Below, piece after piece: positions 29,801 to 36,256 of a stretch of 64,000 bases of DNA. This DNA is from Anaeromyxobacter oryzisoli (lineage in GTDB: Bacteria; Myxococcota; Myxococcia; Myxococcales; Anaeromyxobacteraceae), in contig NZ_JALCZA010000011.1 in NCBI RefSeq assembly GCF_022690765.1, positions 1 to 64,000 of the forward strand, in the 5' to 3' direction. A program made the translations under genes and the position numbers. The notes beneath the pieces are model-generated. The model searched no databases. It was not told the origin of the DNA and worked only from the letters and a program-made list of their open reading frames with translations. Positions within the stretch are counted from its first letter, which is position 1, and every line of letters begins with the position of its first letter.

Positions 29801-31008
29801 ACGTGAAGACCGTCCCCACGCTGCACGGCGGCGACTCGCAGACCGTGAAGACGGTCGACCTGCGGGACGTCGACTCCGCGAGCGGCGGGACGGTGGCGGC
29901 CCCCTGGCCCGGCTCGCGCGGCGGAGCCACCGCCCGTGCGTTCGTCGGCGGGGCGGACCCGCTCACGAACGACCGCGACAGGATGGACACGTTCTGCCTC
30001 CGGTGCCACGACTCGAACGGCGCAGCCGGCATCGCGGTGAACGCGACCAACGACGGCATGCAGCTCTCGACGAACCCGACGACCGCGCCGGTCGGGCGCG
30101 CCACCACCCCGTTCAACACGAACGACACCCGGGTCAACGCGCACGACACCACGGCGATCAACGCCCTCCGCACGCGCGTGCTCGACGTGAGGTCCCAGTT
30201 CAACTCCGGCAACCTGTCCGGGAAGAACTTCGCGAGCCACCACCAGCTCAAGCAGTTCACGCGGCGGTACACGACCGTGAACGCGAACTGGCCCGCGACC
30301 GCCTGGACCGCCTACGTCACGAAGGAGGGCCAGACCCTCAACGCCTCGACCGTCCGCGAGACGGCCCAGCTCCACTGCTCCGACTGCCACCTCAACGAGG
30401 CGAACGCCCACGGGACGCGAACCACCTGGTACATGCTCGCGGACTCGAGCTTCAGCGACGCGACGGCGGACAACAAGTTCCTCGCCACCGGGTCGCCGAC
30501 CGGGACCGACAGCTGCTTCCGCTGCCACGCGCCGGGCACCTACGGCGAGGGCGCGGCGAACGCCACGACCCAGTCCCGGACCGACGCGCACACCGGGTCC
30601 TGCCCCCGCATCGACGGGCCCTCGGTGCAGACCAACCTCGGGGCCAACATCGGATACGACAACTCCGGCGACGCGACGCACCAGATCCCCTGCCTCATGT
30701 GCCACGCCGGCGGCGGCCTCGGCTACATCCACGGGATGAACTTCACCTACAAGCCGTACAACGGGACGGTCACGTCCAAGACCTACCGGTTCCAGGGCGG
30801 CGGCGGCACCTGGCGCTGGTACTCCCCCAAGGCGGCGGCGCCCGCCAACGCCACGGAGGCCGAGACGATGTGGGAGAGTGGCACGACCACCGGAGGCTGC
30901 TACACCCTCGGAGGCGCGAACCCCGCGGACACGTACGGTGGGTGCACGCAGCACTCGACGGGCGCCAAGACCTTCAGCCCCAACTACGCGCGCCCGCTCC
31001 AGTACTGA
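20842..31008 (+). CDS. Giant secreted multihaem c-type cytochrome B
   Basis: This 3388-residue exported protein starts at ATG 20842, just after GGAGG, with a signal peptide (WMTTALLLGLPDPALA). Residues 1-1155 are haem-free and adhesin-like: a lectin- or jelly-roll-like first domain, four repeats of about 135 residues starting IGNGS, and two domains shared with cytochrome A. From about residue 1160 to 3290 I count 51 haem motifs: 41 CX2CH, 4 CX3CH (CSNYCH, CTNYCH, CATYCH, CTAACH) and 6 CX4CH (such as CANTYCH). The haem part is homologous to cytochrome A from GDGNLLVRD onward, and the C-terminal CYTL...CTQHS...RPLQY is the same. It is probably cell-surface or matrix-bound and carries electrons. 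Its stop overlaps the next ATG (TGATG). Confidence 0.92.
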   Translation: MAAHLHTDARRDLAGRWWTRLWMTTALLLGLPDPALAVTVTSYATTNAVVTTGWTVPTNAYAADASYATATPSGRNVSITSDFGGFGFDTSIPAGSTINSVTIEVAWYASTAASVANLGLQPVANGGTLSGTEAIDSSEPATTTAYTAQFTGLTRADLLDGGASPFMARVRANRGASNTSFTAYLDYVRVTVDYTPSVIIGNGSDPTGTTVSAGSTAVLDTFTLSTSTSSTTVNAVATSLTGNTALTSLSLWTGAGCTGTNLATVTSPGPTPSFSGLSLPASTTSASTTYYVCGTAATVAADTTVSVNVTGVTPASGTWGVTDSDTGPSFTVAAPVLLTIGNGSSADPAGTALNAGTTTALDYFTLATSTGTSTVSAIAVQLTGNTALSSLELRAGTGCGGALVGSAINGPGSAPTFSGLTQSIGTTATSYTLCGTGAVVASSTIVNANVSGVTYSGAYTVQDGDAANDFTVNASSLTIGNGSDPTGTTISAGSTVVLDTFTLSTSASSTTVTAVATALTGSTALTSLDLWTGAGCTGTNLASVTSPGAAPSFGSVSLPASTTSGSTTYYLCGTAAAVGTSTTVAVHVTGATAASGSWAVTDGDTGPSFTVSASAGTITIGNGSAEPTSQSLSSGQTLALDTFTLGSTATATVTEVKVSLTNGGALSAISVQSSSTCSGGTVYGTLSSPVSGNNTIPLTTSITARTNTGNTDRYLCATGGTVGSSTAVTGTAYAATATGFAWVDNDTTSATLTVLAAAPSNQTTLVPGTDPAGAVICPGATTPVYLDQLGFTVTGTADTIGTVTFQGLGASAPLASIELRDSAGAALSPARTGTPTGDTYTFGAASLGAPVGTTYYRLYGTAKGHAALASGTYTVQPRVQSYTSSNTQGAGADTANAFTVDNQAPAEGTWGTVTPGDNQVQLAWTNPTDAALSQIVVLRRKTSTAFTETLTDGAGAPTEGSTTSGGSTVVYSRAGTSGGAVSFTDTSAVDGNTYVYRLYAMDGCGNFSAGVASGPWTPAGAFVAEGSTVPGAPMVSIVNPLTGSTVSGTFRVQIRVFNSAAQGGIAGLTANSLAYSLDNGTTWSSTNLTALTAYDTLSGGVLTGRTYEVQLTPAAGGHTLRAKASNAVATDVLSNGVALTVAATSTGDGNLLVRDNSAQLCTDCHALQGHTSEVTGSARGSWSTTCRDCHTPHGTTNLSLVAPQITPPAITGAQSAKTVSFLSKSGYAASSYASSANNGPCQVCHTQTQYYRADGTSPGGSHETGPCSSCHAHAKGLAATCTTCHGTEGRGSIAGADAKQPGAPPAVATGATVFVANGGAHVAHVNQASLRAAPLACASCHPSPNTHQSPSQTDVAWAGLASTGGLTPTPAAGAVATAWTTAPTCSNYCHGASLTRAAGSKTTPAWNGASTDAACGTCHAVLPPVGGATAGVHPQNQGCATCHGAGYAYNAGAGSVVDPARSKHIDGTLDRPNGCTACHGKLTGTSGTVVPSGDPQAAPGYDALSVDTRGSTDRAQLGVGAHVKHVNAGLMSAKSCSVCHGSTPADEAHANGAVAIGWSAPANAGGVTPTWASPNCTNYCHSSGKPIGGTVTPAAAIAWTSQTALGCTSCHASTGLATNGHAKHVSTYGIGCQACHAATTDTGASIVSGGGAHVNGANDVSFAALDAYVGGGNYDTLAYTCSNTYCHSNGQDRSNPFTSGPSRAWNGGAGGCSACHATGTALATGSHAAHVNHDGTSGFGANSTCQQCHAGTTADGATIASTTLHVNMAADVDSTHTYSSAAKSCATYCHSSGQGGTATPQKYSDMAWGIALTNDCMQCHGRYSPADFTSRFGEPNYANGGAGTATANSHGAHVKSAADCYTCHKATVTAAGNAIATGATTHTDGNRQVLFDGATAGTGATYSNDANKRCSNVSCHGSGTPQWGGASLLCSDCHVGASDTNSFAFGTAGIVNTTEWTSVGHGKTSIGAAATPCLYCHDGSTSAPHDSTTNPFRLRGATGTGGAVTNGNYSALTASSANQVCLNCHAASGANGVDPDGVGANPLITGATKIDAYHYGAAHTAAGTTGGARCWDCHDPHGDGSNIKMIGADVVKTSTDNHSWAAARTPGVTFTADATGTDFANTSATSLCRACHTTAAHYNATTNDGHNSGARCVACHAHEQTGGLAFHEATTCNACHNAPPTLGKHGSHDETTFTETSYTNAARHGSATQYGFACNTCHAGTHQDSNNPYSVQVVFGSFDAKAVGGTYAAGTAQTADTAPTGSLSFKWTNGTCSSTYCHSNATPLGGTNLGAAPTWNETAWVKTGGTANECTKCHQMAADSTGASTSTKLSHAHFVHTAATSASGYYFGCAQCHYGEATGQADYPTTAATIADKTRHVNGARDVAFDATFNPGTTGYNQGPAYTCANTYCHSNGTNASSPPVNTSIAWSASATCASCHGGYTGTIIGTGKHTNHVDNGTLGESYHCDDCHATTVTGGATPVVSYTGGKHVNRTKDVSIAARGTYTDTTDTGTTCSAAYCHSDGQRGAANTKVTVTWADAAWTGSVCVKCHGGTTGSLFGAPDYANGGKNTATANSHARHVSAATSCATCHKTTTTTGAAILAGGLHTNGTIEIAFDTTKAGTGASAAPGSFTSPSTYVSATCTNIACHGNNATAISWGDTTLSCTSCHSGAADTNNWNIGDGTPAVIGTGTEWTTYGHGSTSTTGNSFSEFGAVASADRCVYCHDNQNAAASHQQATNPFRLRGAATSTGATNAYSSASVAAVNAVCFNCHATSTSVAYGVDPDGTGALPKVGPATARIDAYHAGGVHSATLNGGERCWDCHDPHGDATNLKMIGSDTMQQGSDVHGLTGTRSTTPAVFTTTSGYANTTTRNGVCQICHTTTKYWQYNSEPAAHNAGSTCTAACHLHNQPPNLAFKGAGDCLGCHGKATSGTIPRAQIVGGSLGFAGDDFLRPSRHVSNGALTGTPIVTNFDCILCHAEGDPTSTGTNVKTVPTLHGGDSQTVKTVDLRDVDSASGGTVAAPWPGSRGGATARAFVGGADPLTNDRDRMDTFCLRCHDSNGAAGIAVNATNDGMQLSTNPTTAPVGRATTPFNTNDTRVNAHDTTAINALRTRVLDVRSQFNSGNLSGKNFASHHQLKQFTRRYTTVNANWPATAWTAYVTKEGQTLNASTVRETAQLHCSDCHLNEANAHGTRTTWYMLADSSFSDATADNKFLATGSPTGTDSCFRCHAPGTYGEGAANATTQSRTDAHTGSCPRIDGPSVQTNLGANIGYDNSGDATHQIPCLMCHAGGGLGYIHGMNFTYKPYNGTVTSKTYRFQGGGGTWRWYSPKAAAPANATEAETMWESGTTTGGCYTLGGANPADTYGGCTQHSTGAKTFSPNYARPLQY
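21430..23100 (+). repeat. Four tandem coding repeats in cytochrome B N-terminus
   Basis: Four units of about 400 bp encode IGNGS-type beta-rich domains. Units 1 (about 21435-21837) and 3 (about 22272-22678) are very similar in DNA, while 2 and 4 are more diverged. Such repeats are typical of surface stalk or adhesin regions. Confidence 0.75.
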
Positions 31009-32336
31009 TGCGCGAGGCGATGCGCGAGGCGATGCGCGAGCGAGGGATGGTATTTCGACGGGGCCCCGGGATCGTCGCCGCGCTCGTGATCGCGACGGGC
31101 TGCGCCGGGGTCCGCCCCGGCGGCCCCGGCCCGACCGACCTCCGGTCCGGCGAGGGACGCGTCGTCGTCGCCGCCGGCGCGCCGGTGATGCTCGAGGAGG
31201 GGGGTGGGCGCACGTTCGTCGCCCCCGCCCCCGGGGCGAGCCTCACCGGGATCGCGACGCTCCGCGAGCTGGGGGCGGGCGATCCGGTGCGCTACCGCTG
31301 GCGGCGCGAGGTGGGCGGCGTGCGGCTCGCCGAGCAGCTCGACGCCTCACCGGTGATCACGACGGAGCCGGCGTTCACCTGCAACCGGTCGGAGCTCGCC
31401 GTCGCGATCGAGCAGGGGCGGTCACCGCTCCTCGTGGACGCACGGCCCGCGTCCGATCACCGCGCGGGTCGCCTGCCGGGGGCGGTCGCGCTGCCGCCCG
31501 GCGCGCCCGGCGCGGACGTCGTACGGTTGCTGACGCCGGACCGCTCCGTCGTCGTGTACGGAGGAGGGCCTCGCGATCCGGCGCCGGCCGAGGTCGCTCG
31601 GCGCCTGCTCGCCGCGGGGGCGAAGGACGTTCGAGTCTATCGGGGCGGCATCCGGGAGTGGGTCGACTCGGATCGATGGATCGAGGTCTCCGCGGACGCG
31701 CTCCGCGATCTCCCGGTCGGCCGGTGGCTCGTCGTGGACGTCCGCCCGCGCGCGCGCTCGGCCGAGGCCCGTCCGGCCGGCGCCGTCTCGATCCCGCCGG
31801 AGGCGCTCCGGTGGGAGGACCTCGACGGAGAGCACCCGCTCCCGCCCGTGCTCTTCGTGGGCGCCGACGCGGCGGACGCGACGCCAGCGGCGGTCGCGGA
31901 CCACCTCCGCCAGCTCCGCTTCGCGAACAGCGTCCGGACGCTCGTCCGCCTCGCGGTGCTCGCCGGCGGGTTCGAGGCGTGGGAGCGCGCCGGGCTCCCG
32001 GTCGAGCGCGGGGGGACGCCGCGCAGGGCGCCGACGTTCGTCCCCGTAGATGACGCGGAGATCTCGCCCGAGGAGTTCCAGCGCCTGTGGGCCAGCCACG
32101 GCGGCGAGGGGAGCGCGAAGGCGACGCTCCTGGACGTGCGCGGCGCGAGCGAGAGCCCCGAGCCGTGGGTGGTCAAGATCCCGCTCGCGGAGCTGGCCGG
32201 GCGCCTCGAGGAGCTGCCGCGCGATCGCGAGGTCGTCGTGTACTGCGCGATCGGGATGCGGTCGCAGGTGGCGGCGGAGCTGCTCCGGGCGAACGGCTTC
32301 CGCGCCCGCTTCCTCCGCGCGCAGTCCGGGCACTGA
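31008..32336 (+). CDS. Triple-rhodanese lipoprotein
   Basis: This protein of about 442 residues has a lipoprotein signal (VAALVIATGC, lipidated cysteine 32 from this start) and three rhodanese-like domains at about 121-221, 225-338 and 350-442. Only the third has an active-site cysteine (C413 in YCAIGMRS). The first two have GGGPRDP and GADAADA loops and look catalytically dead. It follows giant cytochrome B with a TGATG overlap. Four in-frame ATGs are possible: 31008, 31020, 31032 and 31047, the first three in a 12-bp tandem repeat. The last gives the most typical lipoprotein signal. A role in sulfur handling or thiol chemistry at the envelope, perhaps keeping haem-site cysteines reactive, is inference. 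Confidence 0.85.
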   Translation: MREAMREAMRERGMVFRRGPGIVAALVIATGCAGVRPGGPGPTDLRSGEGRVVVAAGAPVMLEEGGGRTFVAPAPGASLTGIATLRELGAGDPVRYRWRREVGGVRLAEQLDASPVITTEPAFTCNRSELAVAIEQGRSPLLVDARPASDHRAGRLPGAVALPPGAPGADVVRLLTPDRSVVVYGGGPRDPAPAEVARRLLAAGAKDVRVYRGGIREWVDSDRWIEVSADALRDLPVGRWLVVDVRPRARSAEARPAGAVSIPPEALRWEDLDGEHPLPPVLFVGADAADATPAAVADHLRQLRFANSVRTLVRLAVLAGGFEAWERAGLPVERGGTPRRAPTFVPVDDAEISPEEFQRLWASHGGEGSAKATLLDVRGASESPEPWVVKIPLAELAGRLEELPRDREVVVYCAIGMRSQVAAELLRANGFRARFLRAQSGH

Positions 32337-32390
32337 AGCACTGAACCATGGGCGGCGCGTCGGCCGACGGCGCTGCGATAGAATGCGCGC

Positions 32391-32981
32391 ATGAGCTCGG
32401 CTCCTCCGGAGCGCGCGGCGCCGGCGCCGCGAACCGCGGCCGTTCGCAGGTGGGCGCGGCGCGTCGCGCCCGCGCTGGTCGGGGCGGTCGTGTTCGCGGC
32501 GACGGCGGCGCTGCTCGACCCGGCGCTGCGCGTCGAGCGGCCCGGCGCGCTCGAGGCCGGGGACGACGCCGCGGTCCGGGAGACGCTCGGCCAGTACCAG
32601 CGCATCTACGAGGACTTCTTCGCGTCCGGCGGGGGCCCGGCGATGCTGGACGCCTTCCCGGCGACGAAGGAGCTGAAGCACTTCGTGTTCCGCGACGTCG
32701 GGTTCCTGCGCGACGCCGGCATGGTGCAGGTGCAGGACCTCGCGGCGACGACGGTCGTCGCGGTCCGGCGGAGGAGCGCCGGGGTCGTCGAGGCGGACGT
32801 GTACGAAGAGTGGAATCAGATGCTCCAGACCGTGGGCGACCGGAAGCCCGTGACCGCGCCGAAGGGATTCGGGCAGGGGTTCAGGTACACGCTCCGGCGC
32901 GACGGCTCGGGGTGGCGCGTGGTCGGCTGGGACCTCGCCGACCTCCCCGCGCCCGAGCGGGACGGGAGGCGGCTGTGGTGA
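32391..32981 (+). CDS. Membrane-anchored protein with C-terminal WRV motif, B
   Basis: This 196-residue protein has an N-terminal cytoplasmic stretch, one membrane segment (about 28-45) and a soluble domain ending in YTLRRDGSGWRVVGWD. It is the counterpart of the gene at 18695-19204 and occupies the same place, just before a ResB-like gene with a GTGA overlap. The two share the final motif and overall plan, while the middle is diverged. No known function. The recurrence beside both giant cytochromes argues for a shared task. Confidence 0.7.
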   Translation: MSSAPPERAAPAPRTAAVRRWARRVAPALVGAVVFAATAALLDPALRVERPGALEAGDDAAVRETLGQYQRIYEDFFASGGGPAMLDAFPATKELKHFVFRDVGFLRDAGMVQVQDLAATTVVAVRRRSAGVVEADVYEEWNQMLQTVGDRKPVTAPKGFGQGFRYTLRRDGSGWRVVGWDLADLPAPERDGRRLW

Positions 32982-33898
32982 CGACCGCGGGAGCGGCCCG
33001 CCGCGCGGCGGGGTGGGCGGCCCCGGAGCGCGCCGTCGCGGCGCTCGTCGCCCCCCTGCTCGCGGCAGGCGCGCTCGCCGCAGTCGGGTGGGTCCCCTGG
33101 GCCGAGCTGCTCGCGGCGCGGACGGTCACGATCTTCGCGGGGCTCGCCGCGCTCGCGGCGGCCGCCGCCGGAGGGCGCGCGTCCGCCTCGGGCAGGCGCG
33201 GTCTGGCCGCCGCGTGGGTCGCGGGCGCGCTGGCGCTCGCCGCCGGCGCCGCGGCGCTGGCGACGCGCATCGAGGGAGAGGTGGACGCCGGGCTCGACGA
33301 GGACGGGCCGTCCTGGCGGATCGCCCACGCCGGGCTCGCGGCGGTCGCCCCGGCGCTGAAGGTGCTCGAGGTGCCGGCGACCCGGCCCTCGGGCAAGATC
33401 CGGCTGCTGGTGGACGGCCGGGAGGTCGTCGCGGAGGCGGGCGAGCCCGTCGCGGTGGGCCGGGGGCGGCGGCTCGTGGTGCGAGACGTCCTGATCGCGC
33501 CGGCGCTGTCCGTCGAGCGCGCGCGAGGCGAGGTCGAGGGGTCCGCGCTCGTGAAGCTCGACCCCGGGCGGCGCGAATGGTTCACGGCGGGGACCTTGCC
33601 GCACCGCTTCTACGTCACGGTCCCCGAGCCGGCCGGTACGGCGCTCGCCGCGCCGCGGTCGCTTCACGTGCGCGTCCAGCGCGGCAAGCTGCGCGTCCAC
33701 GAGGGCGACCTCGCGGCGGGCTCGGAGGCGCGCTTCGAGGGGATCACGCTCCGGCTCGAGAAGGAGGGGGCGCCGTGGGCGCGGATCGAGCTCCGCTCCG
33801 CGCCGGACGCGCGCGCGATCGCCTTCGCGGTGCTGGCGGTCGCCGCCGCGTTCGTGGTCGCGCGGCGCGCCCGGGGGCTCAGGGGCGCCGACGCGTGA
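32978..33898 (+). CDS. ResB-like membrane protein 3
   Basis: This 306-residue protein has membrane helices at about 20-40, 47-65 and 78-95, a periplasmic domain and a C-terminal helix. LHVRVQRGKLRVHEGD and the following FEGITLRLEK parallel the second ResB-like protein. The GTG start overlaps the preceding stop. Its 3' end overlaps the convergent STT3-like gene by 20 bp. Like its relatives it is a shortened ResB. It probably works with the WRV-motif protein upstream. Confidence 0.7.
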   Translation: MTTAGAARRAAGWAAPERAVAALVAPLLAAGALAAVGWVPWAELLAARTVTIFAGLAALAAAAAGGRASASGRRGLAAAWVAGALALAAGAAALATRIEGEVDAGLDEDGPSWRIAHAGLAAVAPALKVLEVPATRPSGKIRLLVDGREVVAEAGEPVAVGRGRRLVVRDVLIAPALSVERARGEVEGSALVKLDPGRREWFTAGTLPHRFYVTVPEPAGTALAAPRSLHVRVQRGKLRVHEGDLAAGSEARFEGITLRLEKEGAPWARIELRSAPDARAIAFAVLAVAAAFVVARRARGLRGADA

Positions 33899-36139
33899 AC
33901 GCGGCCGAGGGGGCCCCGCCGGCCCCCAGGCGCAGCTCGAGCACGCGCCCCTCCCGGACGTGCGCGTCGTGCACGACGAGCGGCGTCGCGGAGCTCCCGT
34001 CCGAGAGGGTCCACTCGCTGACCCGGGTCGAGCCGTTGTAGCCGCTCGCGTAGGGCAGGCGCAGCGTCGCGACGCCGCCGGCGTCGGGCGACGCCTCCGT
34101 TCGCCAGGTGAACCGCCGGCCCGCGCCGGTCTCGACCCGCACGGTCGCGGTCACCGTCCCGCGCGCGCCGGAGACGCGTACGCGCGCCCCGGGCACGCGC
34201 TCGACGAGCATCCACCGCTCCTCGAGCGCCGGGTTCTCCGGAGAGGTCGTCGGCGTCTCCCAGACGAGCCGGAACGCGTCGAGCGCGGGCCCGTCGCTCG
34301 ACGCGAGCCCGTCGTGGAAGTAGAGCCGGTTCGGCACCATCCGCCAGAACGCGTCCGTGTCGCGCACCGGCCCGCCGTGTGCGCCGGCGCGGACGCGCAC
34401 GATCGCGGTGGGAGTCCCCGCCGGCGCGAACGGGTGGAGGCCGACGGCCTCCGTCACCGGTTGCGCGAGCAGGACGAGGCCGGCGCGCCTGCGCGCCAGG
34501 ACCTCCTCGGCGGTCCGCTGGTCGGTGGCGAACCAGAACCGCGCGGTGTCCTCGAGGGCGCCCGCGCCACCCTCGGTGCCGAATGGGCTCGCGATCACCG
34601 GACGGTCGGAGAGGTAGCGGGCGAGGTGCCCGAACGACCACGGGGTGAGGATCGCCTCGGCCCCGGGAGTGAGCGGCAGCGCTCCCGCCGCGAGGAGGCA
34701 CTCCTCCTCCTCCTCCGGCAGGACCCACGGTGGCGCGAGCAGGTGCGGAAACGTCGGCGCGACCGTCGCGAGGACGACCGCCAGCCGGAGCGCGCCCGGT
34801 CGCGCGAGCCGCGGCACGACGCGGGCGACGACGGGCAGGAGCCGCTCCGACAGGCGCGCGAGGCCGAGCTCCGCGGCGAGCGCGAGCGGTACGACCGCGT
34901 AGATCCCGAAGCGCCTGCGGGCGAGCGACGCGGGGACGAGGAGGGCGAGCGTGACGAGCAGGAGGGCGGCGGGCGCCCGCTGCGCGCTCCCTTCACGCAC
35001 GCGCGCGACCAGGAACACCGCGCCGGCGACACCGGCGACGTGGGCGAGCCCGTAGCCGTCGAGCAGGACGAGGAGGTCCTCGCCGAGCCCGTCCCGGAGC
35101 CGAGGATCGGCCGGAACTCGTTGATCCGGTCGTACCAGGGGTTGGCGGCGAGGAGGGCGACGAGCCCCCCCTCGATCCCCGACCGGAGCGACGGGACGAG
35201 GAGCAGCGCCGCCGCGGGCAGCGCGGTCGCGGCGGCGAGCTCCGCGACGCGGCGTGGGATCGACGCCGGGGCGCGCCGCGCCCGGCGAAGCGCCAGGACG
35301 AGGGCGGCGCCCGCTCCCGCGGCGACGAGGAGCGCGACGTGGAGCCCGCCGACGCGCGTGGTCGCGCCGCTCGCGAGCGCGCCGGGCGGTCCGAGCCATG
35401 CGACCGAGGCGGCGAGCAGCGCGGCCGCGCCGAGGGCTCCCCCGGCCAGCGTGGCGAGCCCGGGGCCGGCGGCGTCGTCGTCGAGGAGGTGCCACGCGGC
35501 CGCGGCGACGATCAGGGGGACCAGGTGCAGCGCGGATCCCATCCACGACCAGAACGCGAGCGTCAGGACCAGCGCGAGGGCGGCCGCCGGCCACGGGGCG
35601 CGCCGCCGCGGAGCCGCTCCGGCGACGAACAGCAGGAGGGCCGCCGTGAAGAGGACGACCTCGAGGACGTGCTGATCGGCGCGGCCGAGCGCACCCGGCT
35701 CGGACGCCGCCGGCAGGACCGCGACGAGCGACGCGGCGATCCACCCGATCGTCCCGAGCCGACGGCCGAGGGCGGCGACGAGCAGCACGAGCGCGAGGGA
35801 GAGCAGCACCGGCAACGGCGCCGCGACGGCCGCGATGGCGTCCAGCGCCGGCGTCGCTCCGTGGACGAGCCGCGCCGCGCCGGCGACGAGCGCGTCGAAC
35901 AGCGGCGGCCAGGGGATGTCGGCGCCGTCCGGCCAGCTCAGCCCCGGATCGCGCCAGGGGGCACCCGGAGCTCCGGTGAGCCAGTTCGCGGCGCGGAGGA
36001 CGTGGTAGTGCGGGTCGGAGTCGCCCACGAGCCGCGTCCGCTCGCCGCCGTACACGATGTCGTACGAGGTGAGCCGCGTCGCCGCCGCGAGGATCAGGAC
36101 GGCAGCGGGAGCGAGGACGCGGGCGGGGCTGAAGGACAT
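33879..36139 (-). pseudogene. STT3/PglB-like glycosyltransferase, frameshifted
   Basis: Two overlapping frames together make one GT-C membrane protein of about 750 residues. The N-terminal frame (about 36139-35095) starts MSFSPARVLAPAAV and has an STT3-type catalytic loop (GDSDPHYHVLRAANW) and GRADQHVLE. It continues to INEFRPILGSG near 35100, where the reading must shift to the other frame to continue DGLGEDLLVLL. One extra base in the CCC run at 35093-35095 would restore a single ORF. The C-terminal frame (to 33879) has TPWSFGHLARYLSDRPVIASPFG-like sequence resembling the WWDYG region of oligosaccharyltransferases. It would transfer glycans from a lipid carrier to protein or another acceptor. 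This is either a sequencing error or a recent inactivation. Confidence 0.7.
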
Positions 36140-36256
36140 TCTCGCGGTCGCAGGGAGCGGGCGAACGAGGTTTACGCGCAACGGAGAGCTCGCTCAAGAG
36201 GTGCCGCCGTCCCGCCGGGTCGCGCGTTCCGGCGCCGTGCTATCGTGCCCGACCGA

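Noticed and set aside
20728-30954. Minus-strand open frame of 3408 codons opposite cytochrome B
   Set aside because: Same reason: no domains, low-complexity basic protein, and the plus strand is unmistakably coding.
11000-31000. CRISPR-like or tandem DNA repeats in the cytochrome genes
   Set aside because: The repeats are coding, follow the reading frame and correspond to haem-motif units; there are no spacers.
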